Shown: positions 8,536 through 17,704 of the stretch, in pieces
Position numbering within the stretch: position 1 is the first letter of the stretch
How the letters are laid out: each line of letters begins with the position of its first letter
Assembly (NCBI RefSeq): GCF_000964465.1
Contig: NZ_BANH01000003.1
Span: 1-64,000, forward strand
Direction: 5' to 3'
Length of the DNA: 64,000 bases
DNA from: Gluconobacter thailandicus F149-1 = NBRC 100600
GTDB taxonomy: Bacteria > Pseudomonadota > Alphaproteobacteria > Acetobacterales > Acetobacteraceae
Position numbers and translations under genes: made by a program
Notes under the pieces: model-generated
Told to the model about the DNA's origin: nothing
Database searches by the model: none
What the model saw: only the letters and a program-made list of their open reading frames with translations

Positions 8536-9684
8536 ATGGATCTTGCTGATCTCGTCGCCCTGCGAAAAGATCTTCATGCTCATCCAGAGCTGAGGTTCGA
8601 AGAGCTTCGAACGTCTGATATCGTAGCGGAAGTTCTTACATCCCTAGGGTATCGCCCCTCAAGGGGGCTGGCGAAAACCGGAGTTGTGGCGTCTCTTCAG
8701 GGAAAGAAGCCCGGGCCCTCCATCATTTTGCGTGCGGATATGGATGCCCTGCCAATCGAGGAGCGGGGTGATCATGCGCATATCTCCCGTCATCCGGGGC
8801 GGATGCATGCCTGTGGACATGACGGGCATACGACTATGCTTCTGGGAGCCGCTGCGGCCTTGGCTCTTGACCCGCCGGAATGCGGGACAGTCCACTTTGT
8901 TTTCCAGCCGGGAGAGGAGGGCGGTGCTGGCGCCAAAGTCATGCTGGAAGAGGGGTTGCTGGAGCAGTTTCCCGCTGGGCGTGTCTTTGGAATGCATAAC
9001 TGGCCCGGCCTTCCAATTGGCTCCATGGCGACCCGCAAAGGGGCAATCATGGCTGGAGGCTGGCGGTTTCTGGTGGAAATAAAAGGGCAGGGATCACATG
9101 CTGCTCAGCCTCATCTGGGGCGAGACGCTTTAACTATCGGAGCCGCATTCGTTCAGGAAGCACAACTGCTGGTTTCGCGTCGCTCTAACCCGCTGACGAC
9201 GGCCGTTCTTTCCATCTGTACTTTTCATGCAGGCACAACAGACAACATTTTGCCTGAGACCGCCACGCTTCGCGGCACAATCCGCTCTCTCGATGTGCAG
9301 GAACTCGAAGCGCTGAAAAAGGGGATGACCCGTCTGGCTGCAGGGCTTGCGCTCGCGCATGACGTAGCCATCACAGTACAGTTTCATCAGCCTTATCCCG
9401 TGACAGTGAATACGGCGGATGAAACAGAATTAGCTCTGGCTGCCATGAAGCAGGTTATTGGCACGCAGGGAACGGTTGTTTCTGACATGACACCCAGCAT
9501 GGCCTCTGAGGATTTCGGCTTCATGCTGGAAAAAAGGCCCGGTGCGCTTGTCATGCTGGGAAACGGGGCCTCCGCGCCTTTGCATGCGCCCGATTACGAC
9601 TTTGATGACACGATCATTCCGCAGGGCATCGCGTATTGGGTGGCACTCGCCCACACATGCCTGCGCATCAATCAGGACATTTGA
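8536..9684 (+). CDS. M20-family amidohydrolase (hippurate/N-acyl-amino-acid type)
   Basis: A 382-residue M20D metallo-amidohydrolase. Metal and catalytic motifs are in order: HPELRFEE, RADMDALPIEE, MHACGHDGHT, QPGEEGGAGA, MHNWPGLPIG and the dimerisation-domain segment GQGSHAAQPH. Members cleave the amide of N-acyl amino acids, hippurate or indole-acetyl conjugates, giving a free amino acid and a carboxylic acid. The gene starts three bases after the aldehyde dehydrogenase stop, so the two are co-transcribed. In this setting it may remove the acyl group from an N-acyl omega-amino acid before transamination, the place PuuD fills in the Puu pathway. Confidence 0.9.
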   Translation: MDLADLVALRKDLHAHPELRFEELRTSDIVAEVLTSLGYRPSRGLAKTGVVASLQGKKPGPSIILRADMDALPIEERGDHAHISRHPGRMHACGHDGHTTMLLGAAAALALDPPECGTVHFVFQPGEEGGAGAKVMLEEGLLEQFPAGRVFGMHNWPGLPIGSMATRKGAIMAGGWRFLVEIKGQGSHAAQPHLGRDALTIGAAFVQEAQLLVSRRSNPLTTAVLSICTFHAGTTDNILPETATLRGTIRSLDVQELEALKKGMTRLAAGLALAHDVAITVQFHQPYPVTVNTADETELALAAMKQVIGTQGTVVSDMTPSMASEDFGFMLEKRPGALVMLGNGASAPLHAPDYDFDDTIIPQGIAYWVALAHTCLRINQDI

Positions 9685-9686
9685 CC

Positions 9687-10760
9687 ATGACGATTTACAA
9701 GATTGCTGTTCTTCCGGGAGACGGAATTGGCAAGGAAGTCATGCCGGAAGCCATCAAGGTGCTCGACAGTGTCGGGCGTCTGTGTGGGATCGGGTTTGAT
9801 TATACCCACTTTGACTGGAGTTGCGAAACCTGGCTGAAAACCGGTCAGATGATGCCTGAGGATGGCATGAGTCAACTGGCTCAGAACGATGCCATCTTAC
9901 TGGGGGCCGTGGGCTATCCGGGGGTTCCGGATCACCTGTCCCTGTGGGGGCTTCTGCTCAAAATTCGCAGGGAGTTCGATCAGTATGTAAACCTGCGTCC
10001 TGTGCGGCTTTTGCCGGGCATTCCGTGCCCTCTGGCTAACAAGAAACCCGGCGATGTGGACTTCTGGATCGTTCGGGAAAACGTTGAAGGAGAATATTCC
10101 CAGGTTGGAGGCCGCTTTGCAGAGGGGACAGAGGCGGAGGGCGTCGTCCAGAGCGCGGTCTTTACGAAACTCGGTACAGACCGGATCCTGCGATATGCTT
10201 TTGAACTGGCGCGGAAAATGGGTCGCCCTCATGTAACATCCGCTACGAAGTCAAATGGCCTGTATCATTCCATGCCATACTGGGATGAGCGCTTTGCGGC
10301 GATCGGTAAGGAATACCCGGATGTCCGTATGGATCAGTACCATATTGATATTCTTGCTGCCCGTTTTGTCATGTCTCCGGAACGGTTTGATGTGGTCGTG
10401 GGAAGCAATCTGTTCGGTGACATCCTTTCTGATCTTGGCCCCGGAATGACGGGCACGATTGCTGTTGCTCCCTCTGCCAACATCAATCCAGAGAAGAAAT
10501 ACCCCTCAATGTTTGAGCCCGTTCATGGCTCGGCTCCCGATATTTTTGGCCAGAATATTGCCAATCCGATTGGCCAGATCTGGGCTGCGTCCATGATGCT
10601 GGATCATCTGGGAGAGTCTGAGGCCGCTGAGCTCATTTTGAAAGCCATGACAGATGTTCTGTCTCAACACGATGCTCCTCGTACGCCGGATATGGGCGGC
10701 CAGGCCAGGACGTCAGATGTCGGGAGCGTCATCGCCAGAGCACTGGCTTCAGGCATTTGA
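9687..10760 (+). CDS. Tartrate/D-malate dehydrogenase (isopropylmalate DH family)
   Basis: A 357-residue NAD-dependent beta-decarboxylating dehydrogenase. The nucleotide loop LPGDGIGKEVMPEA is at the N-terminus, and the metal-binding and family segments SNLFGDILSDLGPGMTG and EPVHGSAPDIFGQNIANP are intact. The pattern fits tartrate dehydrogenase/decarboxylase (TtuC) or D-malate dehydrogenase (DmlA) better than LeuB, which usually sits with leuCD. Start at 9687 is two bases after the amidohydrolase stop; upstream in-frame ATG at 9636 would overlap that gene. It probably processes a 2-hydroxy-dicarboxylate arising from the pathway. Confidence 0.85.
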   Translation: MTIYKIAVLPGDGIGKEVMPEAIKVLDSVGRLCGIGFDYTHFDWSCETWLKTGQMMPEDGMSQLAQNDAILLGAVGYPGVPDHLSLWGLLLKIRREFDQYVNLRPVRLLPGIPCPLANKKPGDVDFWIVRENVEGEYSQVGGRFAEGTEAEGVVQSAVFTKLGTDRILRYAFELARKMGRPHVTSATKSNGLYHSMPYWDERFAAIGKEYPDVRMDQYHIDILAARFVMSPERFDVVVGSNLFGDILSDLGPGMTGTIAVAPSANINPEKKYPSMFEPVHGSAPDIFGQNIANPIGQIWAASMMLDHLGESEAAELILKAMTDVLSQHDAPRTPDMGGQARTSDVGSVIARALASGI

Positions 10761-10922
10761 TGGGCTCTGAGGATCAACGTGGGGAAACTGTTCCAACAAC
10801 GGAATCATCTGCCGATCGGTGAAGGGAAACGGGAGAATTAACTGAACCGAATATGCAACGAATTGTCTGACAGCAAGAATGCCAATACGGTTCTCTGAGA
10901 ATTTGAGGAGAACCTGCCACCG

Positions 10923-13421
10923 ATGGGAACCGACATGTCAGACACAGCGCAAATGTTCGTTCTTCAATGTTGCAGTTTCAAAGCGCTTTCCAGGGTTGCA
11001 AAGAAGCCGGGGCGTCTGGCCCTCCTCACGCTCTCAACATGGTTGTCCATGCAGGAAGCCAGCGCAGCAGAGCTTAATCATCACCGGCATGCTCGTCCTG
11101 CCAGCAAGGTGGTACAGCATGCCGCACCTCCCCTTAAGGGAAATACGCCTGCTGTTGTGCCAGTGCATCATGACGTTGAATCCCGCGCAACGGAAAGCAT
11201 GGTAGTCCACAAGGGCATCGCCTCCGCTACAGGCGTAACGAACACGACGCCAGGCGGGGGGCTTATGCCTCCCCAGACGGTGGCAAAGTCCCGCAGTGGC
11301 ATCACGCGTGACTTCATTGCGAAGCAGAGTCCGACGGCGAATCCTGTGTCTATGGTCGCCAGTCTCCCAGGGGTCGTTTATTCAAGTAATGATCCTCTGG
11401 GAACGAATGATGATCAGCAGGGATTAAGTGTCCGTGGCTTGGATCAGACGGAAATCGGGTATCTTTATGAAGGTATTCCTACCGCAGCTCCGGTCTATCT
11501 TTTGCCGTATACGTCTTCCACCGCAGATAACGAAAATATTCAAAGTATCACCCTGACACAGGGGTCTCCCGACATTACATCTCCACTCTACAACGCTGTG
11601 GGGGGAGAGTTGACAGAAAGCCTGCGTGATCCGTCTCACAAATTCGGTGGCCTTGCCAATTTCTCCTATGGTTCATTCAGCCTGCGCCGGGAATTCATCC
11701 GTGTGGATACGGGGGATATTGGTCATACGGGAATTCGCGGATTTCTGTCTTTTTCTGCCAGAACGGCCGATGAATGGCGTGGTGTAGGTCAGACGCGACG
11801 TTACCATGTAGACGGAAAATTCGTGAAGGAATGGGGGGAGGGCAATAAGGCGTCCTTCGTTCTGTCCTATAATGACCCGCTTCAGTACTACCTTCGCGCA
11901 CCTACAAAGACCCAGTGGGGGCAGTACGGTGTCAATTTTAATTATGCAGATAAATACAAAAAAGGCAGTTCTGATTATTACAAGCTTCAGGAAAACCTGC
12001 ATCGTACGCTCATTCTCGGAGCGCCGGTCAATCTTAACCTTGGTCATGGACTTAGCCTTAATACGACGCCCTATTTCACCTACGCGACCGGTTATGATAA
12101 TGGCGGCACTACTCTGTCCAGAACTGGAAGCTATTACGGCAATCAACCTGCTGGCATCCTGCAGAACACTGGAACCGACAGCGGGAGTTCTTTCTCTGCT
12201 ATTTCGATCGATAAGTACAACCTCTATTATAGCGGTCTGAACACAACTCTTTCTTGGGCCAAGGGAAACAATACACTCGCTGTTGGATATTGGTATTCTT
12301 ACTTTGATCAGTCTGAACCATCCCTTTATGAGGCTCTTGGCCCGGATGGGCAGGTATCCAGTATGTATGGACAGTGGGCCGTCAGAACGCAGAATGGATC
12401 ACTACTTTCTCAGTATGACATTCATCTCATCCAGCAGACAAACTCCCTGTTCATTAATGATACTTACAAGGCTTTAAATGATCGTCTGACGCTGACGGCA
12501 GGCTTCAAAGAAACGATGGTTACCCGTAAGGTGACCCAAAATATTCCAGGTACGAATTATCAGAATGGGCAAAGTGACGCAGCGCCTTTGCCTCAGGTCG
12601 CTATCAGCTACAAAATTACCCCGCATGACCAGATTTATATCAACGGAACAACATCTTTTCGTTTGCCCGCTTCAATCATGTCATATGTAGACCGTTACAG
12701 CGTCTCCACGGGGGCGCAGACGCGTTCTCATACGGTTAATCCCAAAGCTGAATATGCGATTGGAGAGGAAATCGGGTATCGTCACACCGGTCTTGTCAGC
12801 GTAGCATTGGCACTCTTCAACTATAACTTCACAAACCGTCAGATTAATACGACAACGTATGCCAGCGGTACGCCTGTTACAGAGTCCATCAACGGTGGTG
12901 GTCAGACGGCTCGCGGCGCACAGATCGAGATGGGACTGCGCCCCTGGCATCATTTCAGCCCCTACGTTTCAGCCCAGTACCTGCATGCCACGACCGACAA
13001 CAACCTGCAGGTTGGTAATGATTACGTCCGTTCCGCAGGAAAAATTGCTGTAAAAAGCCCGAAGGTCACAGTCGCTGTTGGACTGTCTTATGATGATGGC
13101 AGCATTTTTGGCGCCTTCAATATGAACTACATCAGCAAGCAGTATTCAACATTCATGAATGACGAAAGTATTCCATCATTTGAGACATTCAATCTCAACT
13201 TTGGATACCGCTTTAATAGCTATATGTATCTCAAGCACCCTCAGATTCAACTTAACCTGATGAATATCGGGAATAATGGTTTCCTTTCTGGTGTGAGTGG
13301 CCTCAGCACGAACGCTAAATCTACGAAAGGTGTTTACGGAACCACCATTGCCGGCAGTTCCCCGACCTATTTTGTGGGCGGCGGCTTTGCGGGCGTCCTT
13401 TCCTTCACAACCGGTTTCTAA
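10923..13421 (+). CDS. TonB-dependent outer-membrane receptor
   Basis: An 832-residue receptor with a signal sequence (hydrophobic stretch LALLTLSTWLS, likely cleavage after ASA), an N-terminal plug domain from about residue 120 (ITRDFIAKQSP, then LSVRGLDQTEIGYLYEG) and a 22-strand-type barrel ending in phenylalanine (FTTGF). It should import a scarce ligand across the outer membrane using TonB energy. GAGGAG precedes the ATG by about twelve bases; ATG at 10935 is an alternative. It lies 162 bases after the tartrate-type dehydrogenase and just ahead of a HAD gene and the ABC importer, so it is probably the outer-membrane gate for the island's substrate. It is paralogous to the receptors at 27485 and 60197, sharing QYSTFMNDE near the end. 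Confidence 0.88.
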   Translation: MGTDMSDTAQMFVLQCCSFKALSRVAKKPGRLALLTLSTWLSMQEASAAELNHHRHARPASKVVQHAAPPLKGNTPAVVPVHHDVESRATESMVVHKGIASATGVTNTTPGGGLMPPQTVAKSRSGITRDFIAKQSPTANPVSMVASLPGVVYSSNDPLGTNDDQQGLSVRGLDQTEIGYLYEGIPTAAPVYLLPYTSSTADNENIQSITLTQGSPDITSPLYNAVGGELTESLRDPSHKFGGLANFSYGSFSLRREFIRVDTGDIGHTGIRGFLSFSARTADEWRGVGQTRRYHVDGKFVKEWGEGNKASFVLSYNDPLQYYLRAPTKTQWGQYGVNFNYADKYKKGSSDYYKLQENLHRTLILGAPVNLNLGHGLSLNTTPYFTYATGYDNGGTTLSRTGSYYGNQPAGILQNTGTDSGSSFSAISIDKYNLYYSGLNTTLSWAKGNNTLAVGYWYSYFDQSEPSLYEALGPDGQVSSMYGQWAVRTQNGSLLSQYDIHLIQQTNSLFINDTYKALNDRLTLTAGFKETMVTRKVTQNIPGTNYQNGQSDAAPLPQVAISYKITPHDQIYINGTTSFRLPASIMSYVDRYSVSTGAQTRSHTVNPKAEYAIGEEIGYRHTGLVSVALALFNYNFTNRQINTTTYASGTPVTESINGGGQTARGAQIEMGLRPWHHFSPYVSAQYLHATTDNNLQVGNDYVRSAGKIAVKSPKVTVAVGLSYDDGSIFGAFNMNYISKQYSTFMNDESIPSFETFNLNFGYRFNSYMYLKHPQIQLNLMNIGNNGFLSGVSGLSTNAKSTKGVYGTTIAGSSPTYFVGGGFAGVLSFTTGF

Positions 13422-13447
13422 CCAGATTTTTCAGGAAAATTCAGATA

Positions 13448-14167
13448 ATGACGCGCAAACCGAAAGTGCTGACCTTTGATGTGGTTGGCACACTGATCGA
13501 TTTTGAAAACGGGATGAAAAATGCCCTGCTGCAAATTTTGGAAAACAGGGAGGAGGCGCTGGATTTTGAGGCGTTCCTGACGGAATATCGCGCTTTGCGG
13601 AACCGTCCAGACAAACTTCTGTTTCCAGAAGATCTGGCGCCTATCTACTTGCTCCTCGCAAAAAAATTCAACCTTCCAACAGGTCATGGAGAAGAGAAGG
13701 CATTCGTCGAAAGTGCTACGTCCTGGCCTGCTTTCAGTGACAGTGTGGACGCCCTGAAAAAATTGAAAAAGCATTTCCATCTTGTTGCCATGACGAATGC
13801 ACGGAGATGGGCGTTTGATGGGATGGACAAAACACTCGAATACCCTTTTTTCAAGGGCTTCACAGTAGACGACAGTGGCTGCGAAAAGCCCGATCCGCAG
13901 TATTTTACCTATGTGCTGGAACAGCTTGCGCCGGACGGTTACACCAAGAACGACGTGCTGCATGTGGCCCAGAGTCAGTTTCATGATATCGGGATTGCAC
14001 GGGAGTTAGGTTACACCGTGTGCTGGATCGAGCGTCGTAAGGCTGTTGGTGGGGGGTTTGGGGGAACGGTTGCTGTGCAGCAACTGACGACCCCAGATTA
14101 TCATTATCACACCCTTGCGGAACTGGCAGAGGCTGCGGATCGTGGTGAACTCCTTATGGTTGACTGA
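13448..14167 (+). CDS. Second type II HAD hydrolase
   Basis: A 239-residue haloacid-dehalogenase-like hydrolase. Motif I is FDVVGTLIDFE with the nucleophile aspartate, motif II is in VAMTNARRW, the lysine is in CEKPDPQYF and the acidic motif near HVAQSQFHDIGIARELG. It shares the fold of the HAD at 2063 but is clearly diverged. It starts 26 bases after the receptor stop and ends at a hairpin, so it probably shares the receptor transcript. The catalysed reaction is unknown. Confidence 0.85.
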   Translation: MTRKPKVLTFDVVGTLIDFENGMKNALLQILENREEALDFEAFLTEYRALRNRPDKLLFPEDLAPIYLLLAKKFNLPTGHGEEKAFVESATSWPAFSDSVDALKKLKKHFHLVAMTNARRWAFDGMDKTLEYPFFKGFTVDDSGCEKPDPQYFTYVLEQLAPDGYTKNDVLHVAQSQFHDIGIARELGYTVCWIERRKAVGGGFGGTVAVQQLTTPDYHYHTLAELAEAADRGELLMVD

Positions 14168-14178
14168 TGAAGCCGTTG

Positions 14179-14213
14179 AATCTGCTGCATGAAGAAAATC
14201 ATTCAGCAGATTT
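14179..14213 (+). terminator. Hairpin terminator candidate
   Basis: AATCTGCTG pairs with CAGCAGATT, extended by ATGA/TCAT after one mismatch, with loop agaaaa and a short pyrimidine run. It closes the receptor-HAD unit ahead of the ABC transporter. The remaining gap to 14402 is AT-rich and probably carries the promoter of the transporter operon; I see no confident -35/-10. Confidence 0.6.
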
Positions 14214-14401
14214 CTCTACAAAAATAGGTATTTTGCATAAAATATTCAGCCAAATCGTGCTTTTATCGAAATGAAGGTAGTGTTGCTGGCCCAATCCGCA
14301 TGACGACAACGGAGATTCGAATGACTTTTTTCGATCAGATGTTCGACTTTGTTGTTCCTTGTGTCTGTATTCTCAAATGCCCCGCTTTCTGAGGAACTGA
14401 G

Positions 14402-15946
14402 ATGCAGGTCGCATCTGTCCTTGATCGGCGGTCTGTTCTGAAGGGGGCGGGGCTTCTGGTGGCGGGAATGACCACGCAGCCAGGGATGTCTGCCCCCATT
14501 TTTGGCGGGCATCTGAAAGTCGCTGGGGCGGTAGGATCGACTTCAGAAACCCTTGATCCGGCGCGCCAGTCCATGGCCACGGACTATATCCGCGGGCATC
14601 TGTTTTATGATGGTCTGATCTCACTGGATGACAGGCTCAATCCTCGCCCTGCACTCGCAGAAGCAGTGGAAAGCGATGATTTTCTGACCTGGCATATTCC
14701 TCTGCGGCGCAATGTTCGGTTTCACGATGGAACTGTCCTCACTGCAGATGATGTCGTTTTTTCCCTGCTGAGGCACCAGAAACCTGAGGTAGGCTCACAA
14801 CAATATGCGCTGGCCCGAACCATGCAGTCCGTGCGGGCCATATCGCCACTTCTGGTGGAAGTTGTTCTCGATGCCCCCAATTCCGATTTCCCGGCCATTC
14901 TGGGGATCAGTAACTTTGCTATTTTGAAAGCCGGAACAACAGATTTCAGAACTGCAAATGGCACTGGTCCTTTTCGGTGTGAGGCGTTTACACCCGGCAT
15001 CCGCACTGTCGCCCTCAGGAACCCGGAATTCTGGGGGCAGAAACCTTATCTGAACAGTGTTGAACTGATCGCTATTCCCGATGAGATGGCGCGGCACAAT
15101 GCCTTGATGTCGGGAGATGTGGATCTGATTGCGACAGCGAACCCGCGCCTTGTTCCGATGCTGAAAAAAAATGGCTTTGGCGTAGTGGAAAGTCCTGTTG
15201 GAACCTACACGGATTTATCCATACGGCTTGATCAGAGATATGGACGTTCGGCAGATTTTGTCGAAGGTATCAAGTTCCTTCTCAATCGGGAGCAGATCCG
15301 TCAATCCGTCTTTCTGGGGTTTTCCAGAATTGGAAATGACCAGCCTATTCCCCCTGAAAGTCCGTATTTCAATCATCAATTGCCCCAGCGCCCCTACGAT
15401 CCGGACAGGGCGCGGTTTCTACTGAAGCGCAGCGGGTTACTGGACGAAACCATTCCTATGGTCTGTTCTCCTGCGGCTCTGGCGTCCGTCGATATTGCTG
15501 TCGTCCTGCAATATGCCGCATCCCGGATCGGGCAGAAAATGGCTGTGCAGCGTGTACCCGCAGACGGCTACTGGACGCAGTACTGGATGAAGGCCCCTTT
15601 GGGTTTTGGCAACATTAATCCGAGACCGGCTCCCAGTCTGACGTTTGAAGTTGGCTTTGCCAGTGCATCACCCTGGAATGAGTCCCGGTGGCGCAATCCG
15701 CATTTCGATGGCCTTCTGCGGGACGCCAAATCCACTCGGGACGATACCAGAAAGCGCCAGCTTTACTGGGACATGCAGGCGCTTGTTTCATCTGGGGCCG
15801 GTGTTTGTATTCCGAATTTCACGAACAGTCTGGATGCGTATGCTCCGCATGTCTGTGGACTCCGCCCTAGCCAAGCCGGCCAATTAATGGGCTATGATTT
15901 TGCACGTTCGGTCTGGCTCAACGAAACTGGGGGGCGGACAGGTTGA
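14402..15946 (+). CDS. ABC transporter periplasmic substrate-binding protein (SBP_bac_5)
   Basis: A 514-residue binding protein of the dipeptide/oligopeptide/nickel family. The N-terminus DRRSVLKGAGLLVAG looks like a twin-arginine-type export signal with cleavage near MSA. The family hallmark WHIPLRRNVRFHDGTVLTA is followed by DDVVFSL, and the C-terminal domain is complete. It captures the ligand in the periplasm and delivers it to the two permeases encoded downstream; the first of these overlaps this stop. Family members bind peptides, but also opines, glutathione and sugars, so the ligand is open. ATG at 14402 follows a GAGG-like sequence. Confidence 0.92.
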   Translation: MQVASVLDRRSVLKGAGLLVAGMTTQPGMSAPIFGGHLKVAGAVGSTSETLDPARQSMATDYIRGHLFYDGLISLDDRLNPRPALAEAVESDDFLTWHIPLRRNVRFHDGTVLTADDVVFSLLRHQKPEVGSQQYALARTMQSVRAISPLLVEVVLDAPNSDFPAILGISNFAILKAGTTDFRTANGTGPFRCEAFTPGIRTVALRNPEFWGQKPYLNSVELIAIPDEMARHNALMSGDVDLIATANPRLVPMLKKNGFGVVESPVGTYTDLSIRLDQRYGRSADFVEGIKFLLNREQIRQSVFLGFSRIGNDQPIPPESPYFNHQLPQRPYDPDRARFLLKRSGLLDETIPMVCSPAALASVDIAVVLQYAASRIGQKMAVQRVPADGYWTQYWMKAPLGFGNINPRPAPSLTFEVGFASASPWNESRWRNPHFDGLLRDAKSTRDDTRKRQLYWDMQALVSSGAGVCIPNFTNSLDAYAPHVCGLRPSQAGQLMGYDFARSVWLNETGGRTG

Positions 15947-16899
15947 ACAGTCAGCTTTCAGTTCTAATCGGTCGACGCTTTCTTGCGGCCTGTACGTCGC
16001 TGGCCTTCGTGATCGTCACTGTCTTTGCCATTACGAATATCCTTCCAGGCGATGCAACAGACGCTCTTCTGGGACAGGGAGCAACACCAGAGGCCATAAC
16101 GGCCATGCGGCATAATCTTGGTCTCGATCAGCCAGTATTTGTTCGCTTCTGGGTCTGGCTTTGGGGTGTTCTGCATGGAGAGTTTGGACATTCCCTGCTG
16201 AATGGTCTGTCCGTTGCGGACGTTATCGGGCCACGTCTGCACAACTCGCTCCTTCTCGCGGGAGCTTCAGCTGCGATTTCCGTTCCGGTTTCGCTCTTTT
16301 TGGGGATTACATCTGCCATCTGGAAAGATACGGTCTATGACCGTGTTATTTCGATCATGACGCTGGGAATGGTATCCGTCCCCGAATTTGTGATCGCCAC
16401 GACGGCGGTTTATGTTTTTGCGGTACGTCTGCACCTGCTGCCTGCACTGGCAGATGTGGGAAGCGTTCATTCTCTGAGGCAGTTTCTCGCCGCCTTTTTC
16501 ATGCCAGTTGCCAGCCTTGCGCTTGTCACTTTGGCGCAGATGGTTCGCATGACACGCGCTGCGATGGTGGATACGCTGTCTGCACCCTATATCGAAATGG
16601 CGCTTCTCAAGGGCGTCGGGCCTGCGCGATTAATTCTTGTCCATGCCATTCCCAATGCGATTGGCCCGATCATCAATGCGGTGGCGCTCAGTCTCTCTTC
16701 CCTGCTTGGCGGTGTGGTCGTGATTGAAGTTGTGTTCACGTACCCCGGAATTGCCGGGCTGATGGTGGATGCAGTCAGCTCACGGGATGTTCCGACGGTG
16801 CAGGCCTGTGCGCTTGTTTTCTGTGTGACCTATCTTTTGCTCACAACTTTTGCAGATATTGTGACGATCCTGTCTCTTCCGAGGGGACGGAAAGCGTGA
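15943..16899 (+). CDS. ABC transporter permease, DppB type
   Basis: A 318-residue inner-membrane permease with about six membrane helices. The N-terminus has the DppB signature (FAITNILPGDATDALLG and MRHNLGLDQP), and the ATPase-coupling loop is at EMALLKGVGPARLILVHAIPNA. The start codon is TTG at 15943, overlapping the binding-protein stop (TTGA), which indicates translational coupling. It forms the channel with the next gene product. Confidence 0.92.
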   Translation: MNSQLSVLIGRRFLAACTSLAFVIVTVFAITNILPGDATDALLGQGATPEAITAMRHNLGLDQPVFVRFWVWLWGVLHGEFGHSLLNGLSVADVIGPRLHNSLLLAGASAAISVPVSLFLGITSAIWKDTVYDRVISIMTLGMVSVPEFVIATTAVYVFAVRLHLLPALADVGSVHSLRQFLAAFFMPVASLALVTLAQMVRMTRAAMVDTLSAPYIEMALLKGVGPARLILVHAIPNAIGPIINAVALSLSSLLGGVVVIEVVFTYPGIAGLMVDAVSSRDVPTVQACALVFCVTYLLLTTFADIVTILSLPRGRKA

Positions 16900-17702
16900 T
16901 CGTCATGTTCGGAAAGCTCCGCAGCAAGCATGACCGGGCGGTTCTGCTGATTGCATTCTGGATCCTGCTGGCGCTTCTGGGGCCTCTGTGTTCATCTCAC
17001 GATCCAGGGGCAATTGGGATGCAACCTGTTTTTTCGGGTCCTTCAATGGCGCATCTCTTGGGGACAGACTATCTCGGGCGCGACACGCTTGCGCGGTTGC
17101 TGAACGGTATTCGCCACACGGTTCTTCTGTGCTTTGCGTCCACGCTGTTTTCCTGTTCCGTCGGCACGTTCCTTGGGATTGCAGCGGTCACATCCAGAGT
17201 CTGGGTGGAAGCGGTGACGGGGAGGCTGGCGGACGGTTTTCTCTCAATCCCAAGCCTTCTGTTCGCTCTGCTGGTCATTGCCGTGTTCGGAACTTCGACA
17301 GGGGCACTGATCATGACAATGGGCATCATTTATACGCCTGGGGCCTACCGCACGAGCCGTGCGCTGGCCCAGAGGATCGCCCGGCTCGATTTTGTGACCG
17401 TGGCGCGGGCCAGAGGTGAAAGCACGCCCTACATCATCCTGCAGGAAATTCTGCCCAACATGGCAGGTCCGATGATTGCAGATGTGGGGTTAAGATTCAT
17501 CTATTCGGTTCTGTTGCTCAGCAATCTCAGCTTTCTTGGGATTGGGGTTCAGCCGCCCGAGGTCGATCTGGGCTCCATGGTCCGGGAGAACATGCTGGGC
17601 ATGGCCTATGGTTCGCCTGCGATGATCGTACCAGTTATCGTGATTGCAGTGCTGACCGTCGGGATCAATCTTGCGCTGGATTCCAGCAGTGGGAAGCGCT
17701 GA
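16896..17702 (+). CDS. ABC transporter permease, DppC type
   Basis: A 268-residue permease with the DppC hallmark LLGTDYLGRDTLARLLNG near residue 50 and the coupling loop FVTVARARGESTPYIILQE. GTG at 16896 overlaps the previous stop (GTGA); ATG at 16905 is an alternative. It lacks a long N-terminal extension. It pairs with the DppB-type protein in the inner membrane. Confidence 0.92.
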   Translation: MIVMFGKLRSKHDRAVLLIAFWILLALLGPLCSSHDPGAIGMQPVFSGPSMAHLLGTDYLGRDTLARLLNGIRHTVLLCFASTLFSCSVGTFLGIAAVTSRVWVEAVTGRLADGFLSIPSLLFALLVIAVFGTSTGALIMTMGIIYTPGAYRTSRALAQRIARLDFVTVARARGESTPYIILQEILPNMAGPMIADVGLRFIYSVLLLSNLSFLGIGVQPPEVDLGSMVRENMLGMAYGSPAMIVPVIVIAVLTVGINLALDSSSGKR

Positions 17703-17704
17703 TT

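Noticed and set aside
9687-10760. Calling the dehydrogenase LeuB
   Set aside because: No leuCD neighbours, and context favours tartrate/D-malate type.
13418-13984. 188-residue open frame opposite the second HAD gene
   Set aside because: Antisense to conserved HAD motifs and overlaps the receptor stop.
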